Assembly (NCBI GenBank): GCA_016201205.1
Contig: JACQDF010000193.1
Location: forward strand, 1-33,669
Direction: 5' to 3'
Source of the DNA: Acidobacteriota bacterium
Lineage (GTDB): Bacteria; Acidobacteriota; Terriglobia; Bryobacterales; Bryobacteraceae
Length of the DNA: 33,669 bases
The notes under the pieces were generated by a model that was not told where the DNA came from, ran no database searches, and worked only from the letters and a program-made list of their open reading frames with translations. A program made the position numbers and the translations under genes. Shown here piece by piece: positions 25,644 through 33,575 of the stretch. Every line of letters begins with the position of its first letter. Position 1 is the first letter of the stretch.

Positions 25644-27749
25644 GGCAACGCAAACGCTACATAACTGCCGCCCGACGGCGCGCCAGACTTACCGCCGCCC
25701 GCGCCGATCACAACGTATTGCTTGCCTTTCACTTCGTACGTCGCCGCTGTGGCGTTGCCCGCCGCCGGCAGCAGACTTTCCCACAGCAGCTTGCCCGTCA
25801 TCTTGTCGTAGGCGCGGAATTTGCGGTCGTGATTCGTCGCCCCGATAAAAAACAGCCCGCCGGCGGTCACCACGCCTCCGCCATAGTTCTCCGTGCCTGT
25901 ATTCTTCATGCCCTTGGCCGCCAGCTCGGGAAACTCGCCAAACGGAATCTTCCATGCGATCTCACCGGTGTCGAGGTTGATCGCGTTCAGAGTGCCCCAG
26001 GGAGGCTCGACGGCTGGATAACCGTCGGGGTCGAGAAACTTGTTGTAGCCATCCGTGGTGTACTTCAGATCCGCCGGCCCACCGCCCGATGAAGCCCGCG
26101 CTTCCACATCCTGGCCGCGCAGCACGAAGGCCGCGATCCCCCGGACGGCTGATTCGCCGGCATGGGCAAATCCCGCCATGCGGCCCGTGCCTTTGCGGAT
26201 CACTTCCTGAAGCTGCTCCTCGGAGAGCTTGAGATTGTCGAGCGATGGGATCTGCGGCGGCGTTCCCTTCAGATCGTCGTGGTGGCAATTGGCGCAGTGG
26301 CGGATGTACAGACGCCGTCCGGTAGTGACGCCGCGAGCGGCGCCGGCGGGCACCAGCCGAAGGATCCACGGCATTTCATTCGAATTCACATAGAACAGCC
26401 CCGTCTCCGGATCAAATGCCGGGCCGCCCCATTCGCCGCCGCCGTCAAAGCCGGGAAACACGATCGTCCCCTCGAAGCTGGGCGGCATGAACTGCCCTCC
26501 GCTGCGCACTTTGCGGAAGCGCTCGAGTGCGACGCGGTGCGCTTCCGGCGTACGCTTTGTCATCATGTCTTCGGTGAACCGCTGCCTCGCAAAAGCCGGC
26601 GGCTTCAAAGGGAGCACTTGCGTCCTGGCGAGCAGCTCCCCGTCCACCGGGGAAGGCGGCGCTTCCACTGTCTGCAAAGCAAACAACGATTCGCCCGTTC
26701 CACGATCAAAGACAAACACGTGCCCTGACTTGCTGATTTGCGCGACAGCGTGCACCAATCGCCCGCCGCGCAGCAGGGTCACCAGGCTCGGCGCGGATGG
26801 GAAATCGCGGTCCCAGACGTCGTGCTTGACGGCCTGGAAATGCCACACCCGTTCTCCGGTGTCCGCCTTGAGACACAGCAGCGTGTTGGCGAAGAGATTG
26901 TCTCCGTGACGGTCCGCGCCATAGAAATCAAAGGCCGCCGATCCGGTGGGGGCATAGACAAGCCCGCGCTGGTGATCCACCGCCATCCCAGACCAGTTGT
27001 TCGCGCCGCCGGTGTGCTTCCAGGCTTGCTCCGGCCACGTCTCGTAGCCCAGCTCGCCGGGCCGCGGAATCGTGTGAAAGCTCCAGCGCAGTTTACCGGT
27101 GCGGACATCGTAGGCGCGGATGTCGCCGGGAGTGGAGGGATGCGCCTCCGGAACCAGGCTGCCCAGAATGAGGAGATCTTTGTAGACGGCGCCTGGCGTC
27201 GTCATGGTCAGGGAAACTTTCGCCGGATCACGCCCCAGGCCCTCCCGCAGATCCACGCGCCCCTTTTCCCCAAAGCCGTCATCGAGCCGGCCGGTGTTCG
27301 GATAAAGCGAGAACAGATAGTGGCTGAGGGCAAAAAAAAACGCGTGAGGTTTTCCCATCGGTCCAATACGTCACGCCGCGGTTGCGCCGCCCGGCGCGGG
27401 CCGTATCGATCGGTGGCTCGAACTTCCAGACTAAAGCGCCAGTGGCTGCGTCCAGGGCGAGCAGACGCATTTTCGGGGTGGTTGCATACAGCACGCCGCC
27501 GACGATGATCGGATTGCACTGCATCTCCGATCCGGCAAACGCGTCGCCGGTGTCGTGGGTCCAGGCGATTTTCAGCTTGTGCACATTGGACCGGTTGATC
27601 TGCTTCAGCGTCGAATAGTGGATGTTGTCAGCGCCGCCGCCGAAAACCTCCCAGGCGCGGTAGCCGGCGGGCACGGTTCTTTTCTGGCAAATGGCGGGAG
27701 CGCCACCGAGCAGGATCAGGAAAAGATACCCCGGGAACCGCCAGTGCAT
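25640..27749 (-). pseudogene. PQQ-dependent dehydrogenase with internal cytochrome c domain, frameshifted in a T9 run
   Basis: An exported quinoprotein that would oxidise a sugar or alcohol in the periplasm using pyrroloquinoline quinone and pass electrons to cytochrome c. The 5' part (start ATG 27749, signal peptide FPGYLFLILLGGAPAICQ) reads GYRAWEVFGGGADNIHYSTL and on to [15 protein letters not shown], then shifts out and stops at 27279. The 3' part continues in another frame with [20 protein letters not shown] to the end. They join at nine T (27332-27340, minus strand); eight T would restore a protein of about 702 residues with propeller repeats ([24 protein letters not shown]) and a haem site CANCH. 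The break is a sequencing error, a true mutation or a slippage switch. It is divergent from a cytochrome c gene. Confidence 0.88.
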
Positions 27750-27873
27750 CGGACGGCGCCATTTCACCCAACCTGGTGGGTGGGGAACCTCACCCAGCAA
27801 GGGCCGGGCCTCTGTTTTCATGATCTTAGGCTCCGGCATCGCGCTTGCTTCTTGTTTCGGACAGGAGGCCTCC

Positions 27874-28305
27874 ATGCTGCGTGGATTGCTTTCGATTCTG
27901 GCTGCCTCGGTCATCTCTGTCGTTTTGACCGCGCAAGACAAACCCAAGATCCAAAAGGTCCCCCCCAGTCGCACAGACCCGACTTCCGGTTCCGAGATGT
28001 TCAGGGCTTATTGTGCGCCATGTCATGGCCTGCAAGGCAAGGGAGATGGCCCGGCGGCGCCCGCCCTGAACAAGCGGCCAGCCAACCTGACGGAACTGGC
28101 TGCCCGCAATAAGGGAAAATTTCCGGCGTTGCGGGTCTATAATTCGATCCTCGGCGACACCCTTGTCGTCGCCCATGGTTCCAAGGACATGCCCGTGTGG
28201 GGCGACGTCTTTCGTTCCATAAGCCACGACGAAGGCGACATCAAGCTGCGGGTCAACAACCTCACCAAGTACATTGAGACTTTGCAGAAGGCGCCAACGA
28301 ATTAA
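27874..28305 (+). CDS. Exported mono-haem cytochrome c
   Basis: A 143-residue periplasmic electron carrier. The signal peptide (LRGLLSILAASVISVVLTAQ) is followed by one haem site CAPCH at residues 47-51 and GKGDGPAAPAL, typical of small class I cytochromes. KDMPVWGDVF provides the likely axial Met. The ATG at 27874 has AGGAGG in front. It is divergent from the PQQ dehydrogenase gene with 124 bp between, a pairing which suggests it takes electrons from that enzyme. tRNA-fMet follows 58 bp later. Confidence 0.92.
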   Translation: MLRGLLSILAASVISVVLTAQDKPKIQKVPPSRTDPTSGSEMFRAYCAPCHGLQGKGDGPAAPALNKRPANLTELAARNKGKFPALRVYNSILGDTLVVAHGSKDMPVWGDVFRSISHDEGDIKLRVNNLTKYIETLQKAPTN

Positions 28306-28328
28306 CGGCATTGGCCGGCGTCGCGAGA

Positions 28329-28358
28329 TTGACCACGCTCCACCCGCTACGGTACCAT
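28329..28358 (+). promoter_or_regulatory. Promoter of tRNA-fMet
   Basis: TTGACC at 28329-28334 (5 of 6 matches to the -35 consensus) and TACCAT at 28353-28358 (4 of 6) are 18 bp apart, placing the transcript start at about the first base of the tRNA. The spacer contains GCTCCACCCGC, an inverted near-copy of the tRNA 5' end. Confidence 0.5.
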
Positions 28359-28363
28359 AAGAG

Positions 28364-28437
<74 letters not shown>

Positions 28438-28480
28438 TGAAGTCCTCCCTCGAACGCTTCCACAACGGTACACTGGGGAC

Positions 28481-28672
28481 GTGAGCACTGCTCGATACGT
28501 CCATTGGCAAGACCAAGGCATGTGGCTCGGCTATTTTGAGGAATTCCCTGACTACCTGACGCAGGGCGAAACGCTCGAGGAACTCCAAGAAAATCTGCGG
28601 GACCTCTACAAAGACCTGACAAGCGGAGAGATCCCCGGTATTCGGCGGGTAGCTGAACTGGCCGTTGGATGA
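28481..28672 (+). CDS. hicB: HicB-type antitoxin
   Basis: A 63-residue protein with GTG start preceded by GGGG. YVHWQDQGMWLGYFEEFPDY then TQGETLEELQENLRDLYKDL is the degraded RNase H-like fold of HicB antitoxins, which bind and inhibit HicA. It lacks the C-terminal DNA-binding domain of longer HicB proteins, so autoregulation may be indirect. It comes first and overlaps the toxin gene (ATGA), the reverse of the classical hicAB order but common for short HicB proteins. It begins 43 bp after tRNA-fMet. Confidence 0.82.
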   Translation: MSTARYVHWQDQGMWLGYFEEFPDYLTQGETLEELQENLRDLYKDLTSGEIPGIRRVAELAVG

Positions 28673-28845
28673 AACGGACGGACCTGATCCGCAAGCTGGA
28701 AGAAGCAGGCTGCGAGTTCGTTCGCCACGGCGGGAATCACGACTGGTATAGAGACCCAAAGACGGGTGTTTCTCAACCAGTGCCCCGGCACCGCGAGGTC
28801 AACGAGTTTCTGGCAAAGCACATCCTGAAGAGACTTGCGCATTGA
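28669..28845 (+). CDS. hicA: HicA-type toxin
   Basis: A 58-residue protein, MKRTDLIRKLEEAGCEFVRH then GGNHDWYRDPKTG and QPVPRHREVNEFLAKHILK. The double-stranded-RNA-binding-like fold and the central catalytic His (GGNHDWY) are those of HicA, an mRNA interferase. All family positions are present, so the toxin looks functional. Its ATG overlaps the hicB TGA. The stop at 28843-28845 is 23 bp before the 3' end of the convergent kinase gene. Confidence 0.85.
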   Translation: MKRTDLIRKLEEAGCEFVRHGGNHDWYRDPKTGVSQPVPRHREVNEFLAKHILKRLAH

Positions 28846-28868
28846 GTGGGCACGAGGGTCCACCGACC

Positions 28869-31334
28869 TCAGCGTTTCCCGCCGGCACGCTGGGCGCAGG
28901 CGGCAGCCTTCCTGGCGATCCGGGCAGCCTCCTCCCTCTCCCATCCCCCGCTGATGCCTTGGCGCTCGAAGTCGCGATAGATGCGGTGCGCCCGGCCGAA
29001 CGCTCCGCATGCCGCCGTGTACTGGTTCAGGGCCTCCTCCGCGCGGCCGAGGTACGTGTTGGCTTCCGCAATCGACGCTCGGTTGTCTGTATCGCCCGGG
29101 CTCGCCGCCGCCAGCGCTTCCCAAATCGCGAGCGACTCCTGTAAGGACCGCACGGCTTCCCTGGGACGCCGCGCTTGCTGGAGAATACCCCCGATTCTCA
29201 TTTGCGCGAAGGCAAGCCGCTGTTTGGCGCGGACATCTTTGGGGTCGGCCGCCACCAGATCCCGGCGAATCGCCGCGGCGCGGCGGAAGCCCTCGAGCGC
29301 GCCTTCGAGATCTCCCTGCCCCCATAAGATGTCCCCGAGGAGGCTCAGATCGAAAGTCAGATCAAGCCTGGACATCGGGTGATTCGGCTGCCGCGCGACT
29401 CTCTTCTCGTCGAGAGTGAGCGCCTGACGGACGTGCGGGAGCGCCTGGGCGATCTCGCCGTTATTCAGAAAGAAATTTCCAAGTGTCTTGTGAGCCAAGG
29501 CGACGTTGCGCTGCGCTTCCGCGTTCTCGCGGTCCTTTTCGAGCAGCGTCTGAAAAATCTCGAGCGCTTTGGCGCGGTTCTTCACCGACCGCGGCGGGTC
29601 TTGGATATCGAGGGTATCCGCCATCCGAAAATACGCGGCGGCCAGACCGCCGCGCGCCGCCGGCTTGTCCGGCGCGCCGCGGACCAGAGCTTCAAATATC
29701 TCAATCGCCTTCTGCGCGTGCTCGAGGGCCTCAGACTGCCGGCGCAGGTTGGTACAGACGTGATTGATCCTGAGATGGATTTGGGCTAGCGAGTACCGGG
29801 CGTCGAAACGCACCGGATCGCGGGCCACCACCGCTTCCAACGCCGCGCGAGCCTTCGCGTAGCTGGCCAGCGCTCCCTCCTTGTCTCCCAAATTCGGCAG
29901 CCCGGGGTTGCCTTGTACATCTCCGATCCTGCCGTAGCCCGCCGCCAGATCCATCCGGAGATCGAGGTCGCCGTCGGCTTCCTTGGCCAGAGGGTCCAGG
30001 TAGCCCAGCGCTCTCGTGACCAGCAGACGCCTCACCTCGGTCGATCCCGCCAGGCTCGCGATGCCGTCGTGCAGCTCGTACATCACCGAGTTGGCGAGCT
30101 TCCGCACGTCGTTGAAGCGGCGCTGCGCCACCTCGTGCTCTATCCTGGCGATCCGCGCCTGCCAGAGAGCCGTCCCCAGGCCGGCCAGCACGAGCAGCAC
30201 CGCCACAGCCGACGCTGAGACCGACAGACGATGCCGCGCCACGAACTTGCGCGCCACGTAGCCGAACGACCTGGGACGCGCCGCGACCGGCCGGCCGTCG
30301 AGATACCGGTCCATGTCCTGGGCCATCGCCTCGACCGAGGCGTAGCGCTCGCCCGGCTCCTTGCTCATCGCTTTCTGGACGATCGCGTCGAGATCCGGGC
30401 TCACGGCCGCGCCGGCGGCGGCGCTGGGCTTCTCCGGCTCTGTATCCGAGACGATGTGCAGCGCTTCCTCGTAGGTCTTGCCGGCCAGCCGATACGGCTG
30501 GCGGCGGGCCAGCAGCTCGTAGCACAGCACGCCGAGCGAGTAGACGTCGCTGGCCGTAGTCACTGCGGCCCCCCGCAACTGCTCCGGGCTCGCGTAGCCG
30601 GGCGTCATCGGATGGAGAATCGTCAGCGGGGCCGCCGTCTCCGGCGGGCCGGCCAGGATTTTGGCGATTCCGAAGTCCAGCAGTTTCGGCGCGCCGTCCT
30701 CGCCGACCAGAACGTTGCCCGGCTTCAGGTCGCGGTGAACCACCAGGCGCTGATGAGCGAAGTGCACCGCCGAGCACACCGTCCGGAACAGACGCATGCG
30801 CTCGCGAACGCTCAAGTCCCGCCGTTCGCAATAGTCGGTGATGGGAACGCCCTCGACGAGTTCCATGACGATGTAGTGCAGCCCGTCGCCGGAGACGCCG
30901 CCGTCGAGCAGGCGCGCGATGTTGGGATGCTCGAGTGCCGCCAGGATCTGGCGCTCGCTGCGGAACCGCCGCAGCATCTCCCCGCTCGAGGCTGCGCCGG
31001 CGATCAGCTTGATGGCCACCTGCTTGCGATACGCATCGTCGTCGCGCTCGGCGCGGTAGACAACGCCCATGCCACCCTCGCCGATCCGCTCCACCAGACG
31101 GTACGGCCCGGCGCGCTTGCCCGCGAGCGCCTCCTCGCCACCGGCCGTGGCAACCCACTCCAACGTCTTCAGAGGACTGTCGCGTTCCGCTTCGGCGAGC
31201 AGCAGATCAACTTCGGCCCGGATTTCCGGCTCCCCGTCACAGACGCACGCGACGTAGGCGGCGCGCTCCGCATGGGGCAGGTTGAGAGCCTCGGCCACAA
31301 CCGGCTCGACCTTCCGCCACAGTTCGGGAGTCAC
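28869..31334 (-). CDS. Membrane Ser/Thr protein kinase with TPR-like C-terminal region
   Basis: An 821-residue Hanks-type kinase. The N terminus (VTPELWRKVEPVVAEALNLP) is a short helical segment typical of acidobacterial kinases paired with sigma factors. The kinase domain spans about 77-350: glycine loop GEGGMG at 85-90, VAIK with Lys109, HRDLKPGN with Asp202, DFG at 220-222 and the APE equivalent SPE at 249-251. One membrane helix follows at about 371-391, and the remaining 430 residues are helical repeats of TPR type (ALASYAKARAALEAVVARDP, ALEHAQKAIEIFEALVRGAP), placed outside the cytoplasm. GTG 31334 overlaps the sigma factor's TGA (GTGA) and has GGGGAG in front. An in-frame ATG at 31406 would overlap the sigma gene deeply and is less likely. 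A signalling partner of the sigma factor is probable. Confidence 0.9.
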   Translation of the reverse strand: MTPELWRKVEPVVAEALNLPHAERAAYVACVCDGEPEIRAEVDLLLAEAERDSPLKTLEWVATAGGEEALAGKRAGPYRLVERIGEGGMGVVYRAERDDDAYRKQVAIKLIAGAASSGEMLRRFRSERQILAALEHPNIARLLDGGVSGDGLHYIVMELVEGVPITDYCERRDLSVRERMRLFRTVCSAVHFAHQRLVVHRDLKPGNVLVGEDGAPKLLDFGIAKILAGPPETAAPLTILHPMTPGYASPEQLRGAAVTTASDVYSLGVLCYELLARRQPYRLAGKTYEEALHIVSDTEPEKPSAAAGAAVSPDLDAIVQKAMSKEPGERYASVEAMAQDMDRYLDGRPVAARPRSFGYVARKFVARHRLSVSASAVAVLLVLAGLGTALWQARIARIEHEVAQRRFNDVRKLANSVMYELHDGIASLAGSTEVRRLLVTRALGYLDPLAKEADGDLDLRMDLAAGYGRIGDVQGNPGLPNLGDKEGALASYAKARAALEAVVARDPVRFDARYSLAQIHLRINHVCTNLRRQSEALEHAQKAIEIFEALVRGAPDKPAARGGLAAAYFRMADTLDIQDPPRSVKNRAKALEIFQTLLEKDRENAEAQRNVALAHKTLGNFFLNNGEIAQALPHVRQALTLDEKRVARQPNHPMSRLDLTFDLSLLGDILWGQGDLEGALEGFRRAAAIRRDLVAADPKDVRAKQRLAFAQMRIGGILQQARRPREAVRSLQESLAIWEALAAASPGDTDNRASIAEANTYLGRAEEALNQYTAACGAFGRAHRIYRDFERQGISGGWEREEAARIARKAAACAQRAGGKR

Positions 31335-31942
31335 GGCGCGCTCTCCCCGGCGCGGCTTTCGCCGCGCATGGCGCGGCTTTCGCCGCGCAGATTGCGGCTC
31401 AGCCACAGCCTGGCGACAGCCCAGTCCCTTTTCACCGTGGCCGTCGAGACCCCGAGCGCCTCGGCGACTTCGTGGACCGAAAGACCGCCGAAAAACCGCA
31501 TCTCGACAACCCGCGCCTTCTGCTCGTCGAATTGCGCCAGAGCGTCCAGCGCCTCGTCGAGGGCAATCACATCCAGGTTGGGCGGCGCCGGCGCTTCCAG
31601 CGCTTCCTCCAGCGACGCCAGCTCGATCTCCCCACCACGCTTAGCCGCCCCGCGCTCGCGAGCGTGGTCCACCAGGATGTGGCGGATGATACGCGAGGCC
31701 ACAGCGAAGAAATGCGCCCGGCCCTGCCATTCCGTGTCCGCCGTCTTTACCAGGCGAAGAAAAGCCTCATTCACCAAGGCCGTGCACTGAAGGGTTCGAG
31801 CGCCGCCCTCCAGCCGAAGATAGTAACTGGCCAGACGCCGCAATTCTTCGTAGACCAGCGGCATCAACTTGTCGAGAGCCTGCCGATCGCCTCGTCTCCA
31901 GCGGTCGAGCAGTTCTGTCACATCCCCGGCTCCGGACTGCAT
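31331..31942 (-). CDS. ECF-type RNA polymerase sigma factor (TIGR02999/Sig-70_X6-like)
   Basis: A 203-residue sigma factor. Region 2 covers about residues 8-95 (LLDRWRRGDRQALDKLMPLV, RRLASYYLRLEGGARTLQCT, HFFAVASRIIRHILVDHARE), a pattern specific to the TIGR02999 group of Acidobacteria and Planctomycetes. Region 4 at about 130-182 has the helix-turn-helix LSVHEVAEALGVSTATVKRD. ATG 31942 is chosen because GAGG precedes it and the family N terminus follows. The C-terminal tail RGESRAMRGESRA is encoded by two tandem hairpin-forming units. The kinase gene follows with a 4-bp overlap, implying one operon and coordinated expression. Confidence 0.9.
   Translation of the reverse strand: MQSGAGDVTELLDRWRRGDRQALDKLMPLVYEELRRLASYYLRLEGGARTLQCTALVNEAFLRLVKTADTEWQGRAHFFAVASRIIRHILVDHARERGAAKRGGEIELASLEEALEAPAPPNLDVIALDEALDALAQFDEQKARVVEMRFFGGLSVHEVAEALGVSTATVKRDWAVARLWLSRNLRGESRAMRGESRAGESAP
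31350..31388 (-). repeat. Two tandem perfect hairpins with GAAA loops at the sigma factor-kinase junction
   Basis: Positions 31350-31367 and 31371-31388 are identical 18-base palindromes. On the coding (minus) strand each reads GCGCGGC-GAAA-GCCGCGC: a 7-bp G-C stem closed by a GNRA tetraloop. They lie within the last codons of the sigma factor and end about 2 bp before the kinase gene's ribosome-binding site, so mRNA folding could affect coupling. Confidence 0.9.
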
Positions 31943-31958
31943 TCCGCGCCTCGGGATT

Positions 31959-31964
31959 ATTCTA
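31959..31964 (-). promoter_or_regulatory. Possible -10 box of the ECF sigma factor gene
   Basis: TAGAAT on the minus strand (5 of 6 matches to TATAAT) lies 16 bp before the start codon of the sigma factor. The -35 region (TTCTGT at 16 bp spacing) is weak. The 106-bp gap between the divergent genes also holds C-rich runs but no clear operator. Confidence 0.35.
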
Positions 31965-32048
31965 CCAGCAGCCCGCCGGTACAGAATTCGACCCGCCGTT
32001 GATCCCCCCCGCCCCCGGATTCCGCTGTCTGGTACGAGGACAACCAAC

Positions 32049-32516
32049 ATGCTCCATCGACTGAAATCGTTCCTGATCACCGGGCTGGCGGCGGCGCTGC
32101 TGCTGAGCCTGGCGGCGGCCTGGCTGCCGCGCCCGGCGAAAGCATTGATCGGCGACACACCCACCGTTCACTTCGGCCCGGTGAACGTCGTGTTCGGCGT
32201 CAAGGTTCGCTTTTCCTATTTCAACCCGAGCGATAAGCCGGCCACCGTCAACGTGGCCATGATCGACACAGCCACCGGGCAGGCGCTGGCGTTCAGGAAA
32301 GATGTGACCGTGCCGCCCGGGGGCCGGCTGACGCTGGACTACACCGAGACACAGGCCACGCGCGAGGTCGTCACTGCTGGCGAGTGCCCGGCGGTTGACC
32401 CGTCGAACCCGTCGAGTCTCCCGCTGGCGTCCGTTCAGCTCCTGGTGGGGAACTATCGGTGCTGCACCTCGCTCCGCGGCGGTGAACCAGGTTGCGGGTG
32501 GAGCAGTCTGGTATGA
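32049..32516 (+). CDS. Exported protein of unknown function, end overlaps a tRNA-fMet fragment
   Basis: A 155-residue protein with a clear signal peptide (LKSFLITGLAAALLLSLAAA, then AKA cleavage context). The mature part is beta-rich (HFGPVNVVFGVKVRFSYFNP, KPATVNVAMIDTATGQALAF, VTVPPGGRLTLDY), like an immunoglobulin-type or fibronectin-type single domain. The C terminus has four Cys (GECP, YRCC and PGCG), perhaps disulfide-forming. GAGG precedes the ATG. The final codons (GCGWSSLV) are formed by a 21-base near-copy of the tRNA-fMet 5' part. It is divergent from the ECF sigma factor. I do not recognise the family. Confidence 0.75.
   Translation: MLHRLKSFLITGLAAALLLSLAAAWLPRPAKALIGDTPTVHFGPVNVVFGVKVRFSYFNPSDKPATVNVAMIDTATGQALAFRKDVTVPPGGRLTLDYTETQATREVVTAGECPAVDPSNPSSLPLASVQLLVGNYRCCTSLRGGEPGCGWSSLV
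32493..32513 (+). repeat. Partial copy of the tRNA-fMet 5' part
   Basis: Eighteen bases (32496-32513) are identical to 28368-28385 in the tRNA gene, and the three bases before (TGC) also match if one G is skipped. The copy is in the same orientation as the tRNA, about 4.1 kb downstream. It covers the tRNA from its first base to the D loop only. Confidence 0.7.
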
Positions 32517-32582
32517 AGAGTGACGGTTCCGGTTGTAACAATGGGGCCGGTCCAAGAAGCAAAAAGACAAGGAGAAATTGAC

Positions 32583-33368
32583 ATGCAAACGAAATTCCCC
32601 GTGCTGTTCGTATTGGTTGCCGCCGTGGCTTGGCCGCAGTTGGTGATCGACAATTTCACGACCGGGACCTATACCGCAGACATCTCGACAACCGGGGTCG
32701 TCCCGGGTTTGACAAGTTTGCCAGCCGGTTCCATGTTTGGCGCGTATCGCGGAACATCGTTTTGGATCACGAGTAATCCGTTCGCCATACCTGGCACCTT
32801 CCGGATCCAGGCGGCAAGTGGACGCGCGGTCGTGGCCACGGGTCCCACGTCGGGTCACCGGCTGGACCTCGTTTATGGGCTCGACGCCCGCCGTAACATC
32901 GCCCCTCTGAATCTCAACCTGAGCGCCTACGACCGGTTCCGCGTGAACCTGGCCCACAGCGACCTGCAGACCCACTTGCTCCTGCTCGTATTCACAGGCA
33001 CTGCTTGGTCCTCGGCGACCCTTGACATAGCTCCGACCAGCGTTCCGATGAGCGTGGATATTCCATTCTCCAGCTTCGCCCCCGCGCCTGGCGCTCCAGC
33101 AGCCAGCTTTGGCGACATTGACTGGCTCTGGTTCATCTTTCTGCCCAACAACCAGTTCCTTTCCTGCGACTTTGTTCTCACCTCGCTCCAGGTCGCTTCC
33201 GGGCCTATAGCTTCAGGCCAGGGTAGTCCCGGTCTCCGCGAAAGAATGGTCGTGGCCGGCGACAAAACTCATGCCGCAATGCTTTTCCGGGCAGGGCATG
33301 GACCTGCCCCGCCAATGTCATCAAGAGCTTGCAAGCTGACGTGGCGCAGGGCTCGACCGGCTGCGTAG
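32583..33368 (+). CDS. Exported protein of unknown function, C terminus uncertain
   Basis: A 261-residue protein with a short signal peptide (QTKFPVLFVLVAAVAWPQ) and a beta-rich mature part (LVIDNFTTGTYTADISTTG, TFRIQAASGRAVVATGPTSG, FRVNLAHSDLQTHLLLLVFT, FGDIDWLWFIFLPNNQ, CDFVLTSLQVA). The pattern resembles the jelly-roll, carbohydrate-binding type of exported proteins ('DIDWLWF..DFVLTSLQV' is often the end of such proteins). After about residue 205 the composition changes to basic, Pro-rich residues (SRACKLTWRRARPAA), so the true end may be disturbed by a frameshift or by joining of unrelated DNA near 33210-33250. AAGGAG precedes the ATG. Confidence 0.7.
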   Translation: MQTKFPVLFVLVAAVAWPQLVIDNFTTGTYTADISTTGVVPGLTSLPAGSMFGAYRGTSFWITSNPFAIPGTFRIQAASGRAVVATGPTSGHRLDLVYGLDARRNIAPLNLNLSAYDRFRVNLAHSDLQTHLLLLVFTGTAWSSATLDIAPTSVPMSVDIPFSSFAPAPGAPAASFGDIDWLWFIFLPNNQFLSCDFVLTSLQVASGPIASGQGSPGLRERMVVAGDKTHAAMLFRAGHGPAPPMSSRACKLTWRRARPAA

Positions 33369-33575
33369 CGCCGAGCTCGCACAACGCGCCGGGCCTACCG
33401 GCAGCCGGAGGGTTCGCGCCATTGGGAACGCCATTCGACGGAGCCCCCACCCCAGCCACGAGCACAAGTTACGAGCACAAGTTTCACGGCTGGACTTAAC
33501 AGCAGTTTATCAGTACAATAACAGCATTATAACGGCAACATATCGGCATCGGCCATGCGGCTGGAAGTAGCGTTG
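33369..33575. other. Non-coding stretch with AT-rich part and a 13-bp tandem repeat
   Basis: No gene is called. The plus-strand frame ending in a TAA near 33500 (including GSTGCVAPSSHNAPGLP) is open for about 85 codons, but no start or family is seen. ACGAGCACAAGTT occurs twice in direct tandem at 33458-33483. From about 33490 to 33550 the sequence is markedly AT-rich for this window and holds a possible -10 (TATAAC at 33528-33533), perhaps the promoter of the next gene. Confidence 0.5.

Noticed and set aside
33205..33465. An 86-codon minus-strand frame
   Set aside because: No ribosome-binding site, no motif, and a mixed composition; it overlaps the questionable end of the exported protein.
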